The notes: generated by a model from the sequence alone, not told the origin. A stretch of DNA of 12,675 nucleotides from Clostridium sp. UBA1056 (GCA_002316385.1 DCDL01000037.1:1-12675), one strand, 5' to 3'; shown: positions 1-7,150, counted from the first letter of the stretch. Made by a program: numbers and translations.

Positions 1-431
1 ATTTATTTTCAGATGCCTAATTGAAATTTTCTAGGGAAGGTGAAAGATAAATTTGAAGGATGTCTCTTTGATTAGGAATATTTAAAAACTTAAATAAAAG
101 AGTAGTAACAATAATATAACAGATGTGTAGTTTATGAAAAATCTATAGAGAGTACTAGTAATAAAATAGATAGTCTAATTGAATAAATTTGAAGATAAAA
201 TATCTTATATTATAAGATATTTTTTAATGAAACTATTCATTATATAAATAATATTACGATTATAAGGTGTATAGACTCAAAAATTAAATTAAATTTAAGC
301 GATATTATTTACATATGTTAATTAAAATTTAAGAGATAAGTAAGAAAGGGGATGTATATAGTATATTCTATATATGTACTTAACAAGTACTAACTTATAT
401 GTAAATCTAAATGGATTGTAGGGGGATGAAC
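1..431. other. Non-coding leader upstream of the chemoreceptor gene
   Basis: All forward frames are broken by frequent stops and no supported gene was found here. The first about 30 bases could be the very end of an upstream reading frame: frame 2 is open from the window edge to a TAG at 32-34. That cannot be judged without the flanking sequence. The stretch holds a terminator-like hairpin (197-225) and a small hairpin GTACTT-AAC-AAGTAC at 376-390. A sequence AGCGATAT at 298-305 resembles a flagellar sigma -10 box but lacks a good -35. I saw no recognisable riboswitch in it. Confidence 0.5.
197..225 (+). terminator. Rho-independent terminator-like hairpin
   Basis: A perfect 12-bp stem (197-208 with 212-223) with a 3-base loop runs into a T run that ends at 225. 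The stem is nearly all A/T, so it is weaker than a GC-rich terminator. The opposite strand also leaves the stem into a T-rich run, so it could work in both directions. It probably ends an upstream transcript that enters from outside the window. Confidence 0.5.
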
Positions 432-2420
432 ATGTTTAAGTTTAAGCATCTAGGAACTAAAATGACTGTATTTATAGTGGGTATAGTACTAATAGGAATG
501 TTAACCACTCAATTAGCCACTACTATGATAATGAGAGAAAATCTTGAAAAAGATACAAAGGAAAGAGGAACTACAGTAGTAGCAGAGCTAGGGAAGTCCT
601 TTGAAAAAGAGTTATTACAATATGAGAAGGATTTAAAGCTAATTGGTGAAAATGGTGCTTTTATTAAGGAAGTGCTTAATGATTCAGTAGATTTAGAAGA
701 AATTTTATCATTATTTAAAAATTATACTGATACTAATTCTCAAGTGCTAAGTATATATGTAGGATTTAAAGATAAAAATATGATTGCGGAAAGTGCATGG
801 GATGTACCAAAAGACTATGATGTAACTCAAAGAGATTGGTACATAAAAGCAATAGAAAACACTGATAAAGTAGTATGGACAGAGCCTTATATTGATGTAG
901 ACCACAATGTGCCTGTAATCACAGCAGCTAAGGCCGTAATAGAGAATGGAAGTGTTAATGGTGTAATAGCTATTGATCTATCATTGGAAAGCTCTTTAAA
1001 TAATGTCAAAGAGTACAATGTAGGATATAATGGATATGCATTTTTAGTTAGTGATAAAGGGATGGCTCTATACCATCCGACATTAATCAATGAAAATTTA
1101 AAAGAACAGCCTATATTTAGTGGAATTTTCAAATCAGAGGTAGGTTCTTATGGATTCAATGAAGATAAAGAAAATTTAGAGATATATTATTATACTATAC
1201 CAAACTTCAATTGGAAGATTGGAGCTGTATATAATGAGAGGGATATGCAGGCTAGCATAATCGCAATCAATGATTTTACTACATTTATGACTGCTGGAGT
1301 AATGATAGTATTAGCTATAATATTATATATACTTATAAAAAGGATATCGAATCCTTTAGTTAAATTATCTAATGAAGCTAAATTAGTAGCTGAAGGTGAT
1401 TTGACAATAAATATAAAATCTAATTCAAAGGATGAAGTTGGACAAGTAACTAATAACTTTAATAGTATGGTTAAAGATATTAATAATATAGTATCTAATG
1501 TACAAAAATCTATATATCAAATTAATAGTGCTAGTGAGAATCTAAGTGCTATATCAGAAGAAACTACAGCTTCATCAGAAGAAATAAATGCAGCGGTTGC
1601 AGAAATAGCTAGAGATACTGCAAATCAAGCAGAAACTATTATAAACATAGTAGATAAAGTTGAAAAGCTAAATGAAACTATTGAATATATTAACAGTATT
1701 AGTAATGAAATGAATGAATTATCTAATTCTTCAACATCTGCTTCAAAGCTAGGTTTAGAAAACGTAAGTAATCTAAATATTAAAATTAACGAAAATACTG
1801 CTGAACTTAATAAGGTAAATGATATATTCCAAGGTCTAGTTTATAAGCTACAAGAAATAGATAAGATTATAGACATGATAACTAGCATATCAGATCAAAC
1901 TAACTTATTAGCTCTTAATGCAAGTATAGAAGCTGCTAGAGCAGGGGAATCAGGAAGAGGATTCGCTGTGGTGGCTGAAGAAGTAAGAAAATTAGCAGAG
2001 CAATCTAATGATGCTACAAATAAAATTAAAGAATCTTTATCTAGTATAAATAAAGAAACTAATAATGTTAAGAGCGCCATATTTTATGCTAATAATATAA
2101 ATAAAGAAACTGCAAGTGCAGTATTAACTACAGAACAATCGTTTAATTCTATCAATGATGAATTACAAGATATAGCTGAGTTAATAAGAAAAACAAGTAA
2201 TAATACAGAAGATATTAATAATTATAGTGAAAATATCTTAGGTGGAATAGAAGATATATCTAATAATGCACAACAAAATGCATCTACAATTGAAGAAGTT
2301 AGTGCTTCAGTAGATGAACAATGTGCTGTATTTGGAAATATAGCACAACATTCAGAAGAACTAGCACAGTCATGTCATGATTTATCACAATTAATTAATC
2401 ACTTCAAAGTAAATAAGTAG
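432..2420 (+). CDS. Methyl-accepting chemotaxis protein, double-Cache sensor, likely amino acid receptor
   Basis: Transmembrane chemoreceptor that signals through CheW/CheA to the flagellar motor. The start at 432 is preferred because AGGGGG (420-425) lies six bases upstream; ATGs at 411 and 426 are poorly placed for it. That gives 662 residues. The first transmembrane helix is near residues 10-32. It is followed by an extracellular dCache region to about 275, a second helix near 284-303, a HAMP domain to about 355 and a long cytoplasmic coiled coil. The signalling tip includes the conserved segment around DQTNLLALNASIEAARAGE, followed by GRGFAVVAEEVRKLAEQS. The distal Cache module shows Y129, R134, W136, Y137 and D182, matching the known amino-acid-binding motif of dCache_1 receptors. 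No C-terminal CheR-tethering pentapeptide is visible. The family is certain; the amino acid ligand is an inference. Confidence 0.95.
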   Translation: MFKFKHLGTKMTVFIVGIVLIGMLTTQLATTMIMRENLEKDTKERGTTVVAELGKSFEKELLQYEKDLKLIGENGAFIKEVLNDSVDLEEILSLFKNYTDTNSQVLSIYVGFKDKNMIAESAWDVPKDYDVTQRDWYIKAIENTDKVVWTEPYIDVDHNVPVITAAKAVIENGSVNGVIAIDLSLESSLNNVKEYNVGYNGYAFLVSDKGMALYHPTLINENLKEQPIFSGIFKSEVGSYGFNEDKENLEIYYYTIPNFNWKIGAVYNERDMQASIIAINDFTTFMTAGVMIVLAIILYILIKRISNPLVKLSNEAKLVAEGDLTINIKSNSKDEVGQVTNNFNSMVKDINNIVSNVQKSIYQINSASENLSAISEETTASSEEINAAVAEIARDTANQAETIINIVDKVEKLNETIEYINSISNEMNELSNSSTSASKLGLENVSNLNIKINENTAELNKVNDIFQGLVYKLQEIDKIIDMITSISDQTNLLALNASIEAARAGESGRGFAVVAEEVRKLAEQSNDATNKIKESLSSINKETNNVKSAIFYANNINKETASAVLTTEQSFNSINDELQDIAELIRKTSNNTEDINNYSENILGGIEDISNNAQQNASTIEEVSASVDEQCAVFGNIAQHSEELAQSCHDLSQLINHFKVNK

Positions 2421-2467
2421 AATATTTTCAGTTAGTTATTTTTTCATTATAAATTATGAATAAAATA

Positions 2468-2499
2468 AAGGGATGCCTCAATACATTGAGATATCCCTT
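2468..2499. terminator. Bidirectional terminator between convergent genes
   Basis: The arms AAGGGATGCCTCAAT and ATTGAGATATCCCTT form a stem of about 14 pairs with one mismatch and one G-T pair. It lies between the converging chemoreceptor and btu operon. On the minus strand it is followed by a T-rich tract (TTTATTTTATT), so it should end the transporter operon well. On the plus strand the following bases are less T-rich. Confidence 0.75.
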
Positions 2500-2505
2500 C
2501 ATTTG

Positions 2506-3270
2506 TTATACAGGTGTATAACAAATATTTAATAAATTAGTTACTGGATTGTTTATAATTATTGAATCTACTCCATAAACATCTTTGATTAATTCAGAAG
2601 TAAGAACTTCTTTAGGCGTACCATAGGCAACAATATTACCTTCTTTTAAAACATAAATCTTATCACAATACATAGCGGCAATATTTAAATCATGTATAGC
2701 AGCGATAACTTCTACATTAAGATTTTTTACAATACCCATAAGTTGAAGTTGATATTTTATATCTAAATGATTAGTTGGTTCATCTAGAATTAGACAGTCA
2801 GTCTGCTGTGCTAATGCCCTGGCAAGAATAATACGTTGTTGTTCTCCACCAGAAAGAGTTAGAAAGCTTCTATCTATAAAGTCTAGCATTCCTACTTTAT
2901 TCAAAGAATCATATATTATGTCATAATCTTCTTTAGTATCTCTATCTAGAAATTTTTTATGGGGAGATCTACCCATAAGTAATATATCTTTTACTGAGAA
3001 ATCAAAATTATAATTATTATGTTGAGATAGAACTGCTAGTTTTTTAGAAGTTTCTTTAATAGATAATTTGCTCAGATTAATATCATCTAATTTAATTATG
3101 CCACTACTGGGTTTTAGGGTCCTATATATACATTTTAATAAAGTGGATTTGCCACTACCATTTGGACCAATTACTCCTATAAATTCTTTGTTATCAACAT
3201 CTATATTAATACCTTTTAGAATATCAGTGTCACCTATTTTAACTCTCATATCTTCAGTTGAAATATGCAT
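2506..3270 (-). CDS. btuD: ABC transporter ATP-binding protein, cobalamin/iron-siderophore class (BtuD/FecE-like)
   Basis: This is the cytoplasmic ATPase that drives import through the neighbouring permease. The 254 residues carry all nucleotide-binding motifs: Walker A GPNGSGKST (35-43), a Q-loop glutamine near 83, the signature LSGGEQQR (139-146), Walker B CLILDEP (159-165) with catalytic E164, and the H-loop H193. The length is usual for FecE/BtuD/FhuC-type subunits. Its ATG shares one base with the permease stop (TAATG on the minus strand), and GGAGG sits just upstream, so the two are translationally coupled. It is the last gene of a binding protein-permease-ATPase operon. The family alone cannot separate siderophore from corrinoid transport; the cobalamin riboswitch ahead of the operon is what points to B12 or its precursors. 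Confidence 0.9.
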   Translation of the reverse strand: MHISTEDMRVKIGDTDILKGINIDVDNKEFIGVIGPNGSGKSTLLKCIYRTLKPSSGIIKLDDINLSKLSIKETSKKLAVLSQHNNYNFDFSVKDILLMGRSPHKKFLDRDTKEDYDIIYDSLNKVGMLDFIDRSFLTLSGGEQQRIILARALAQQTDCLILDEPTNHLDIKYQLQLMGIVKNLNVEVIAAIHDLNIAAMYCDKIYVLKEGNIVAYGTPKEVLTSELIKDVYGVDSIIINNPVTNLLNICYTPV

Positions 3271-4355
3271 TAGTTGTTACCTCCAAATCCATAGGATTTT
3301 TTTATCATAAGCCATACAAAAAAAGGTGCTCCTATCATAGAAATCAATATGCCAATAGGAATCTCGGCACCCTTTATTATAATTCTAGATAACACATCAG
3401 CCCAAATTAGAAATATTGCACCTAGTATAGCTGCTATAGGAATTATTTTTTTATGATCTGTACCAAATATCATTCTAACTATATGAGGAATAATAAGTCC
3501 AATAAATCCAATCATACCAGAAGCATAGACTATTATACCGATCATTAAGGAAGTTATTATTAAATAAATAATTCTAAACTTGTGTAAATCAGTACCTAAA
3601 GTCACAGAAACTTCATCACCTAAAAGCATTAGGTTTAGAGTTCTATATTGGGTCATAAAGAATAATGTTCCTATAAAAATAATAGGAAGTATAAAAGAAA
3701 TTTCATTCCAATTAGCACCAGCCAAACTACCCATAAGCCAAAAACTGATATCCTTCATTCCCTGAGCATCATTGGTAATATAAACTATAAAGCTTGAAAA
3801 GGCACTACATACAGAGCTAAGAGCCATTCCAGAAAGAAGCAGTTTTACAGAATTAGTTCGTCCACCTATATTAGAAAGCTTTAAAACTAACATTGAAATA
3901 GTAAAAGCACCTATAAATCCCATTATTCCAATATAACTGCTACCTAAACTTGTTCCAATACCTAGGATAATTGCTAAGGTAGCACCAAGAGAGGCACCTG
4001 AGGATATTCCAAGGATATAAGGGTCAGCTAAAGGATTTTTAGCAATAGATTGGATTACAACCCCAACTACAGATAATCCCATTCCAACGGCTATGGCTAA
4101 AACTATTCTAGGCATTCTAATCAACCATATAACATCTATTTTGGAAGCGCTCATAGAGAGCTCACCTATATTAAAGAGTTTATAAAGAATAATACTATAT
4201 ACTTCTTTTATGGATATATTTACAGAACCAATTGTAACAGCTAGTCCTATTGAGAAAATAAGTATTATTAAAAGAACAAGAGAAGTACCTATATAAATAG
4301 GCATTCCCTTAAAAATATTAGAATCTTTAATTTTATTTTTATTTTTCATCATCAT
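3270..4355 (-). CDS. btuC: FecCD-family ABC permease, probable cobalamin/corrinoid importer subunit (BtuC-like)
   Basis: Integral membrane permease that presumably acts as a homodimer with the ATPase encoded next. Its 361 residues are rich in hydrophobic helices, about ten as is typical of the family. It contains the FecCD hallmark segment NPLADPYILGISSGASLGA and the late motif GFIGLIIPHIVRM, which contacts the ATPase. The start lies among three consecutive ATG codons at 4355-4347, so the exact first residue is uncertain. The upstream site is a weak AGGTAA inside the end of the binding protein gene, with only four bases between that stop and the first ATG. Coupled translation is therefore likely. 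Substrate assignment rests on the operon's riboswitch rather than on this sequence. Confidence 0.9.
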   Translation of the reverse strand: MMMKNKNKIKDSNIFKGMPIYIGTSLVLLIILIFSIGLAVTIGSVNISIKEVYSIILYKLFNIGELSMSASKIDVIWLIRMPRIVLAIAVGMGLSVVGVVIQSIAKNPLADPYILGISSGASLGATLAIILGIGTSLGSSYIGIMGFIGAFTISMLVLKLSNIGGRTNSVKLLLSGMALSSVCSAFSSFIVYITNDAQGMKDISFWLMGSLAGANWNEISFILPIIFIGTLFFMTQYRTLNLMLLGDEVSVTLGTDLHKFRIIYLIITSLMIGIIVYASGMIGFIGLIIPHIVRMIFGTDHKKIIPIAAILGAIFLIWADVLSRIIIKGAEIPIGILISMIGAPFFVWLMIKKSYGFGGNN

Positions 4356-4359
4356 AGTA

Positions 4360-5385
4360 TTACTTACCTAAGGTTCCATATAAACCTTCAGAGAAAGTAT
4401 TTATTCCATCTATAGTTCTGATACCACTAGAATACATTTCTCCTAAAGATATAGGATATACTCTTTTATTTTTAACAGCTGAAAGTGTTTGAAGAGATTC
4501 ATCTTTTAAAATTTTATCTACTTCTTGTTGAGGAATGTTTTCATCGCCTCTATCCATATATACTACAAATATACAATCAGGATTTAGATTTATTAAATCT
4601 TCTTTACCAATGCTATTTCCTTCAGGGCTAAGTAAATTGGCACCAAGTTTTGTTATCATATCACCAGCTAAAGTACTAGATCCATAAGTACTGATTTTAT
4701 CCTTGGAGAATTCTAAAACTAAAGCATTTTGTTTTTCTTTACCATTAACTGAATTAGAAGTGTTTTCAACAGCCCCAGTAATTTTATTTACTAATTCTTG
4801 TGCTTTATCTTCAACATTGAAAATTTTTCCTAAGTTTAATATGTCAGTGATTTCATTATCAATAGTTTTCTCTTTAGCTACACCACTATTTAAAGACATA
4901 TATGTATTAACACCATTTTCATTCCAGTAAGATACATCACCAAGATTTTTATCTTTAAAAAGTGAATACCAGCCAAGGATAAAGTCTGGTTCAGACATAA
5001 CTACAGTTTCTTTAGATGGAGTAAACTCTTTCAAATAATTAACCTTTTCAAAAGCAGCTTTGTATTCTTCTTTTACAGGATGGTCAAGACCAGCAGCAGC
5101 TACTATTTTATCTTCAAGACCTAAAGCAAGAAGAGTTTCTATAGAGTTCTGATATACAGCAAAAACTTTTTCAGGCGCTTTATCAAAAGTTAGTTTTATA
5201 GGTTCTTTTTCGAAGTTATAAGTTTCAATTGTTACTGGATAATGGGAATCTGCGCTTTCCTTTTGAGATGAATTAGAATTTTCTTTTGAAGTGTCTTTAT
5301 TAGAGCTTCCATTACTACAGCCTACAAGACTAAGGATAAGTAGCAAGCTTAATAAAATTGAGGTGATTTTTTTAAAGTGTTTCAT
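4360..5385 (-). CDS. btuF: Substrate-binding lipoprotein, probable corrinoid-binding protein (BtuF-like)
   Basis: Extracytoplasmic binding protein that delivers substrate to the permease. The 341-residue product starts with a basic N-terminus and a hydrophobic stretch that ends in the lipobox LVGC, so C23 should be lipidated and hold the protein on the outer face of the membrane. A low-complexity Ser/Asn/Lys linker (about 24-46) follows. The rest fits the two-lobed Peripla_BP_2 fold, with typical elements such as PEKVFAVYQNSIETLLALGL and DFILGWY. The ribosome site AGGAG (minus strand, 5397-5393) is seven bases before ATG. It is the first gene of the operon and directly follows a cobalamin riboswitch. 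The family also contains ferric-siderophore and haem binders, but the riboswitch makes cobalamin or cobinamide the best guess. Confidence 0.87.
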   Translation of the reverse strand: MKHFKKITSILLSLLLILSLVGCSNGSSNKDTSKENSNSSQKESADSHYPVTIETYNFEKEPIKLTFDKAPEKVFAVYQNSIETLLALGLEDKIVAAAGLDHPVKEEYKAAFEKVNYLKEFTPSKETVVMSEPDFILGWYSLFKDKNLGDVSYWNENGVNTYMSLNSGVAKEKTIDNEITDILNLGKIFNVEDKAQELVNKITGAVENTSNSVNGKEKQNALVLEFSKDKISTYGSSTLAGDMITKLGANLLSPEGNSIGKEDLINLNPDCIFVVYMDRGDENIPQQEVDKILKDESLQTLSAVKNKRVYPISLGEMYSSGIRTIDGINTFSEGLYGTLGK

Positions 5386-5392
5386 TTTAATT

Positions 5393-5457
5393 CTCCTTTG
5401 TTATTCTAATTATAATTAGTTAAATATTATAATTCGTTATGAATACATAAGGATACT
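5393..5457 (-). promoter_or_regulatory. Riboswitch expression platform, probably controlling translation
   Basis: On the minus-strand RNA, AGUAUCCU (5457-5450) is the exact complement of the aptamer segment AGGAUACU (5555-5548). The overlapping UCCUU (5453-5449) can instead pair with AAGGA of the btuF ribosome site (5398-5394). An A/U-only 9-bp hairpin (5434-5426 with 5416-5408) lies between them and would bring the two together. No GC-rich stem with a U run was seen before the start codon. Control of translation rather than termination is therefore inferred. The complementarities are seen; the switching is a model. Confidence 0.5.
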
Positions 5458-5537
5458 CTAAGTAAAATCATAGACAATACAATGTGGTTACTATGATTGA
5501 TTAATATCACCCTTTACTCGAAGAGCATCGATATTTT

Positions 5538-5688
5538 AATATTGGAAAGTATCCTGACTTATAGATCATAATATTAACTAGCCTTCCCAAATCAATGACT
5601 CAGTGACTTAATTTAGTTAATACTCCCTAATTACAGTAGCGGTACTGTGTGGAAATTTCATCCATCTTCCTTTAAATTAACCAATATT
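5538..5688 (-). ncRNA. Cobalamin riboswitch aptamer
   Basis: The minus-strand sequence carries the B12-box core elements in the right order: AUGAAAUUUCC, then CCGCUACUGUAAU, GGGAAGG and AGUCAGGAUAC. The outer stem P1 is a perfect 8-bp pairing of CCAAUAUU (5545-5538) with AAUAUUGG (5688-5681). An inner hairpin ACAGU-ACCGCU-ACUGU (5648-5633) presents the conserved loop. The aptamer lies in the long 5' leader of the btuFCD operon, where adenosylcobalamin or another cobalamin is expected to lower expression. The element is recognised by sequence and pairing; no covariance search was run. Confidence 0.92.
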
Positions 5689-5719
5689 ATTCATATATTA
5701 TTATATTTCAACAGAACAT

Positions 5720-5748
5720 ACTCTATCATAATTAAGAATATGTGTCAA
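5720..5748 (-). promoter_or_regulatory. Sigma-A type promoter of the btu operon
   Basis: On the minus strand, a perfect -35 TTGACA (5748-5743) is followed after exactly 17 bases by TAGAGT (5725-5720). The predicted start near 5712 lies just upstream of the aptamer's first stem. The transcript would thus have a leader of about 325 nt containing the whole riboswitch. Confidence 0.7.
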
Positions 5749-5919
5749 TAAATCAAAACAAATAAAAGTAAATAAATCCATAAATATTAAATAAATGTAA
5801 ATATATTTAATATTGAATATATTATCAAGAATTAACAAAGAATAAAAACATAAGGGTATACATATAAAGTAAATAAATAGAATAATATATAATATAATCA
5901 TAATAATGAATAATAACTA

Positions 5920-5948
5920 TTGAATAATAATTATTATTTAGATATAAT
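5920..5948 (+). promoter_or_regulatory. Promoter of the BFD cluster, overlapped by a Fur-like palindrome
   Basis: TTGAAT (5920-5925) and a perfect TATAAT (5943-5948) are separated by 17 bases, 38 bases ahead of the first BFD start codon. The spacer contains a perfect 16-bp palindrome AATAATAATTATTATT (5923-5938), which also overlaps the -35 box. Its shape resembles Fur operators, which are AT-rich inverted repeats of the GATAATNATTATC kind. A repressor bound there would block RNA polymerase. Fur control fits the genes' iron-sulfur products but is inferred; simple AT-richness could also create such a palindrome. Confidence 0.6.
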
Positions 5949-5985
5949 TAAAATATATTAATGAGAGATTTAGGAGGAATATAAA

Positions 5986-6306
5986 ATGGCAACAGAAAAA
6001 ATCGTATGTCTATGTAATGGAGTTACTTATGCATCAGTAAGAGAAGCTATGTCTGAAGGTGCGAGATCAGTGGAAGATATCCAAAGTGCTACAGGTGCTG
6101 GGGATATTTGTGGAGGATGTATTGAAGAAATTGAAAGAATATTAGGTAACGCATGTACATGTAGAAATATTTCTACTGAAGAAGTTGTAGAATCAATACA
6201 AAATGGAGATGATACTATAGAAAAGATAGGAGTAACTACAGGGGCAGGAACAGCATGTGGAAAGTGCAAATGTGTTCTTGAAAGCCTAATTGACACAAAT
6301 AAATAG
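5986..6306 (+). CDS. Tandem two-domain BFD-like [2Fe-2S] protein
   Basis: The 106-residue protein consists of two consecutive BFD-type (bacterioferritin-associated ferredoxin) domains and nothing else. Each should bind one [2Fe-2S] cluster. Domain 1 ligands are C8, C10, C42 and C45 (CLC...CGGC). Domain 2 ligands are C57, C59, C91 and C94 (CTC...CGKC). Both keep the 31-residue gap of classical Bfd. An extra C96 follows the last ligand. There is no membrane segment, so it is cytoplasmic. A strong AGGAGG lies at 5972-5977. True Bfd is a single domain that reduces haem iron in bacterioferritin to release it. No bacterioferritin is nearby, so the electron partner is unknown. The domains are also used in nitrite reductases and as scaffold or transfer modules. 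Confidence 0.92.
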   Translation: MATEKIVCLCNGVTYASVREAMSEGARSVEDIQSATGAGDICGGCIEEIERILGNACTCRNISTEEVVESIQNGDDTIEKIGVTTGAGTACGKCKCVLESLIDTNK

Positions 6307-6387
6307 AGAATATTAGTATTAATACAATTTAATTGAATGATTACTAAAAAGTATTAAGATAAGTAATAAACTTTTGGAGGAACGACA

Positions 6388-6708
6388 ATGGGAGCAAATA
6401 GAGTTATATGCCACTGTATGAATGTGGATTACTTAGCAATAAGAAAGGCTATGATAGCAGGAGCACGTACAGTTGAAGAAATTCAAGAGATGACAGGAGC
6501 AGGGACAGTTTGTGGAGGCTGCATAGGTGAAATAGAGAAAATATTAGCATCAGTTTGTGGATGTAATAATGTTTCTCTTGAAGAAGTAGTAGAAGCAGTA
6601 AAAAATAGTGCTGACACTGTAGAAAAAGTCGGAGAGGCTACAAAAGCAGGAACAGTTTGTGGAAGATGTAAAGCTCTTGTAGAGAATGTTATAGAATTAA
6701 AAAGATAA
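6388..6708 (+). CDS. Second tandem two-domain BFD-like [2Fe-2S] protein
   Basis: It has the same length (106 residues) and the same architecture as the gene before it, so it is a local duplicate that has diverged. Ligand cysteines are C8, C10, C42 and C45 (CHC...CGGC) and C57, C59, C91 and C94 (CGC...CGRC), all in positions identical to the first copy. The extra Cys at 96 is absent here. GGAGG lies at 6377-6381 before the ATG. The 81-base gap from the first gene has only a weak promoter candidate (TTGAAT 6333-6338, 16 bases, TAAGAT 6355-6360), so read-through from the first promoter is likely. A good terminator follows at 6721-6753. Function in electron transfer, iron release or cluster carriage is inferred from the domain only. 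Confidence 0.9.
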   Translation: MGANRVICHCMNVDYLAIRKAMIAGARTVEEIQEMTGAGTVCGGCIGEIEKILASVCGCNNVSLEEVVEAVKNSADTVEKVGEATKAGTVCGRCKALVENVIELKR

Positions 6709-6720
6709 GTATAAAAGATT

Positions 6721-6753
6721 AAGGAAGTCCTAAGAAAATAGGATTTCCTTTTT
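6721..6753 (+). terminator. Rho-independent terminator after the second BFD gene
   Basis: AAGGAAGTCCTA (6721-6732) pairs with TAGGATTTCCTT (6739-6750). That gives 12 pairs including one G-T around a 6-base loop, and the stem runs straight into a T run to 6753. It starts 12 bases after the stop codon and should separate the first two BFD genes from the third. Confidence 0.85.
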
Positions 6754-6911
6754 AAAAATTACTAGAACAATGTTTATAAGCTATTACTAGTTTAATCAAA
6801 TATATTTATAACTTATTCCAGGAAATTTATTAATTAGATATGAGAAATGGTTTTATTAATGTAAATATAGTGTATTAAAATGTATTTTATAGACATACTA
6901 TTAAAGAATAG

Positions 6912-6949
6912 TTAACATGATACATGGTTAATCCTATATTAATCATGTT
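6912..6949 (+). promoter_or_regulatory. Candidate promoter with inverted repeat ahead of the third BFD gene
   Basis: TTAACA (6912-6917) and TATATT (6935-6940) are 17 bases apart, about 34 bases before the start codon. An 8-bp inverted repeat AACATGAT / ATCATGTT (6914-6921 and 6942-6949) flanks the -10 box and could be an operator or a leader hairpin. Because a terminator precedes it, this gene needs its own promoter. The box matches are moderate. Confidence 0.45.
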
Positions 6950-6973
6950 ATTTATATTAAGGAGGAATATAAA

Positions 6974-7150
6974 ATGTCAGAAAATAGAGTTGTATGTACT
7001 TGTCTAGACGTGGACTATGACACCATCAAAAAGGCAATTGAAGCTGGAGCTGAAACAGTAGATGATGTTATGCAAGCTACTGAAGCTGGAACTATCTGTG
7101 GAGCATGTATTGATGAAATAGAAGAAATTCTTCAAGAGTTAAAGAAATAG
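6974..7150 (+). CDS. Single-domain BFD-like [2Fe-2S] protein
   Basis: This 58-residue gene begins MSENRVVCTC and ends EILQELKK. It is one BFD domain with ligand cysteines C8, C10, C42 and C45 (CTC...CGAC), the same positions as in the first domain of both neighbours. GGAGG (6961-6965) stands upstream in the same GGAGGAATATAAAATG context as the first BFD gene, which suggests that start region was copied too. The size matches classical Bfd of about 64 residues. The protein is acidic and cytoplasmic. It is probably a small electron carrier or iron-release partner; no partner gene is in view. It is likely a separate transcription unit between a terminator at 6721-6753 and one at 7165-7216. Confidence 0.9.
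   Translation: MSENRVVCTCLDVDYDTIKKAIEAGAETVDDVMQATEAGTICGACIDEIEEILQELKK

Larger units (their letters stand above)
5386..5985. other. 600-bp divergent regulatory region
   Basis: This gap separates the minus-strand btu operon from the plus-strand BFD genes. Toward the left gene it holds an SD-proximal expression platform, the cobalamin aptamer and a sigma-A type promoter. Toward the right gene it holds a promoter overlapped by an AT palindrome. About 5750-5900 between the two promoters is extremely AT-rich, and I saw nothing specific in it. Confidence 0.7.

Noticed and set aside
298..305. AGCGATAT as a flagellar sigma-D promoter -10 box for the chemoreceptor
   Set aside because: The spacing to a TAAA-type -35 box is wrong (only CAAA at 278-281 fits), so the match is too weak to list.
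411..431. Upstream ATGs at 411 and 426 as chemoreceptor starts
   Set aside because: The AGGGGG ribosome site at 420-425 lies inside or directly against them; the ATG at 432 has proper spacing and the expected MFKF-type N-terminus.
887..1132. Minus-strand open frame inside the chemoreceptor gene
   Set aside because: Antisense shadow of the Cache domain coding region with no independent support. The same applies to the frames at 1895-2080 and 11649-11918.
5701..5901. Minus-strand open frame of 66 residues, hydrophobic
   Set aside because: It overlaps the mapped btu promoter, has an Ile/Tyr/Phe composition expected from AT-rich non-coding DNA, and has no convincing ribosome site.
6027..6296. 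Minus-strand open frame of 89 residues opposite the first BFD gene
   Set aside because: It is antisense to a gene with intact cysteine motifs; no ribosome site or recognisable domain.
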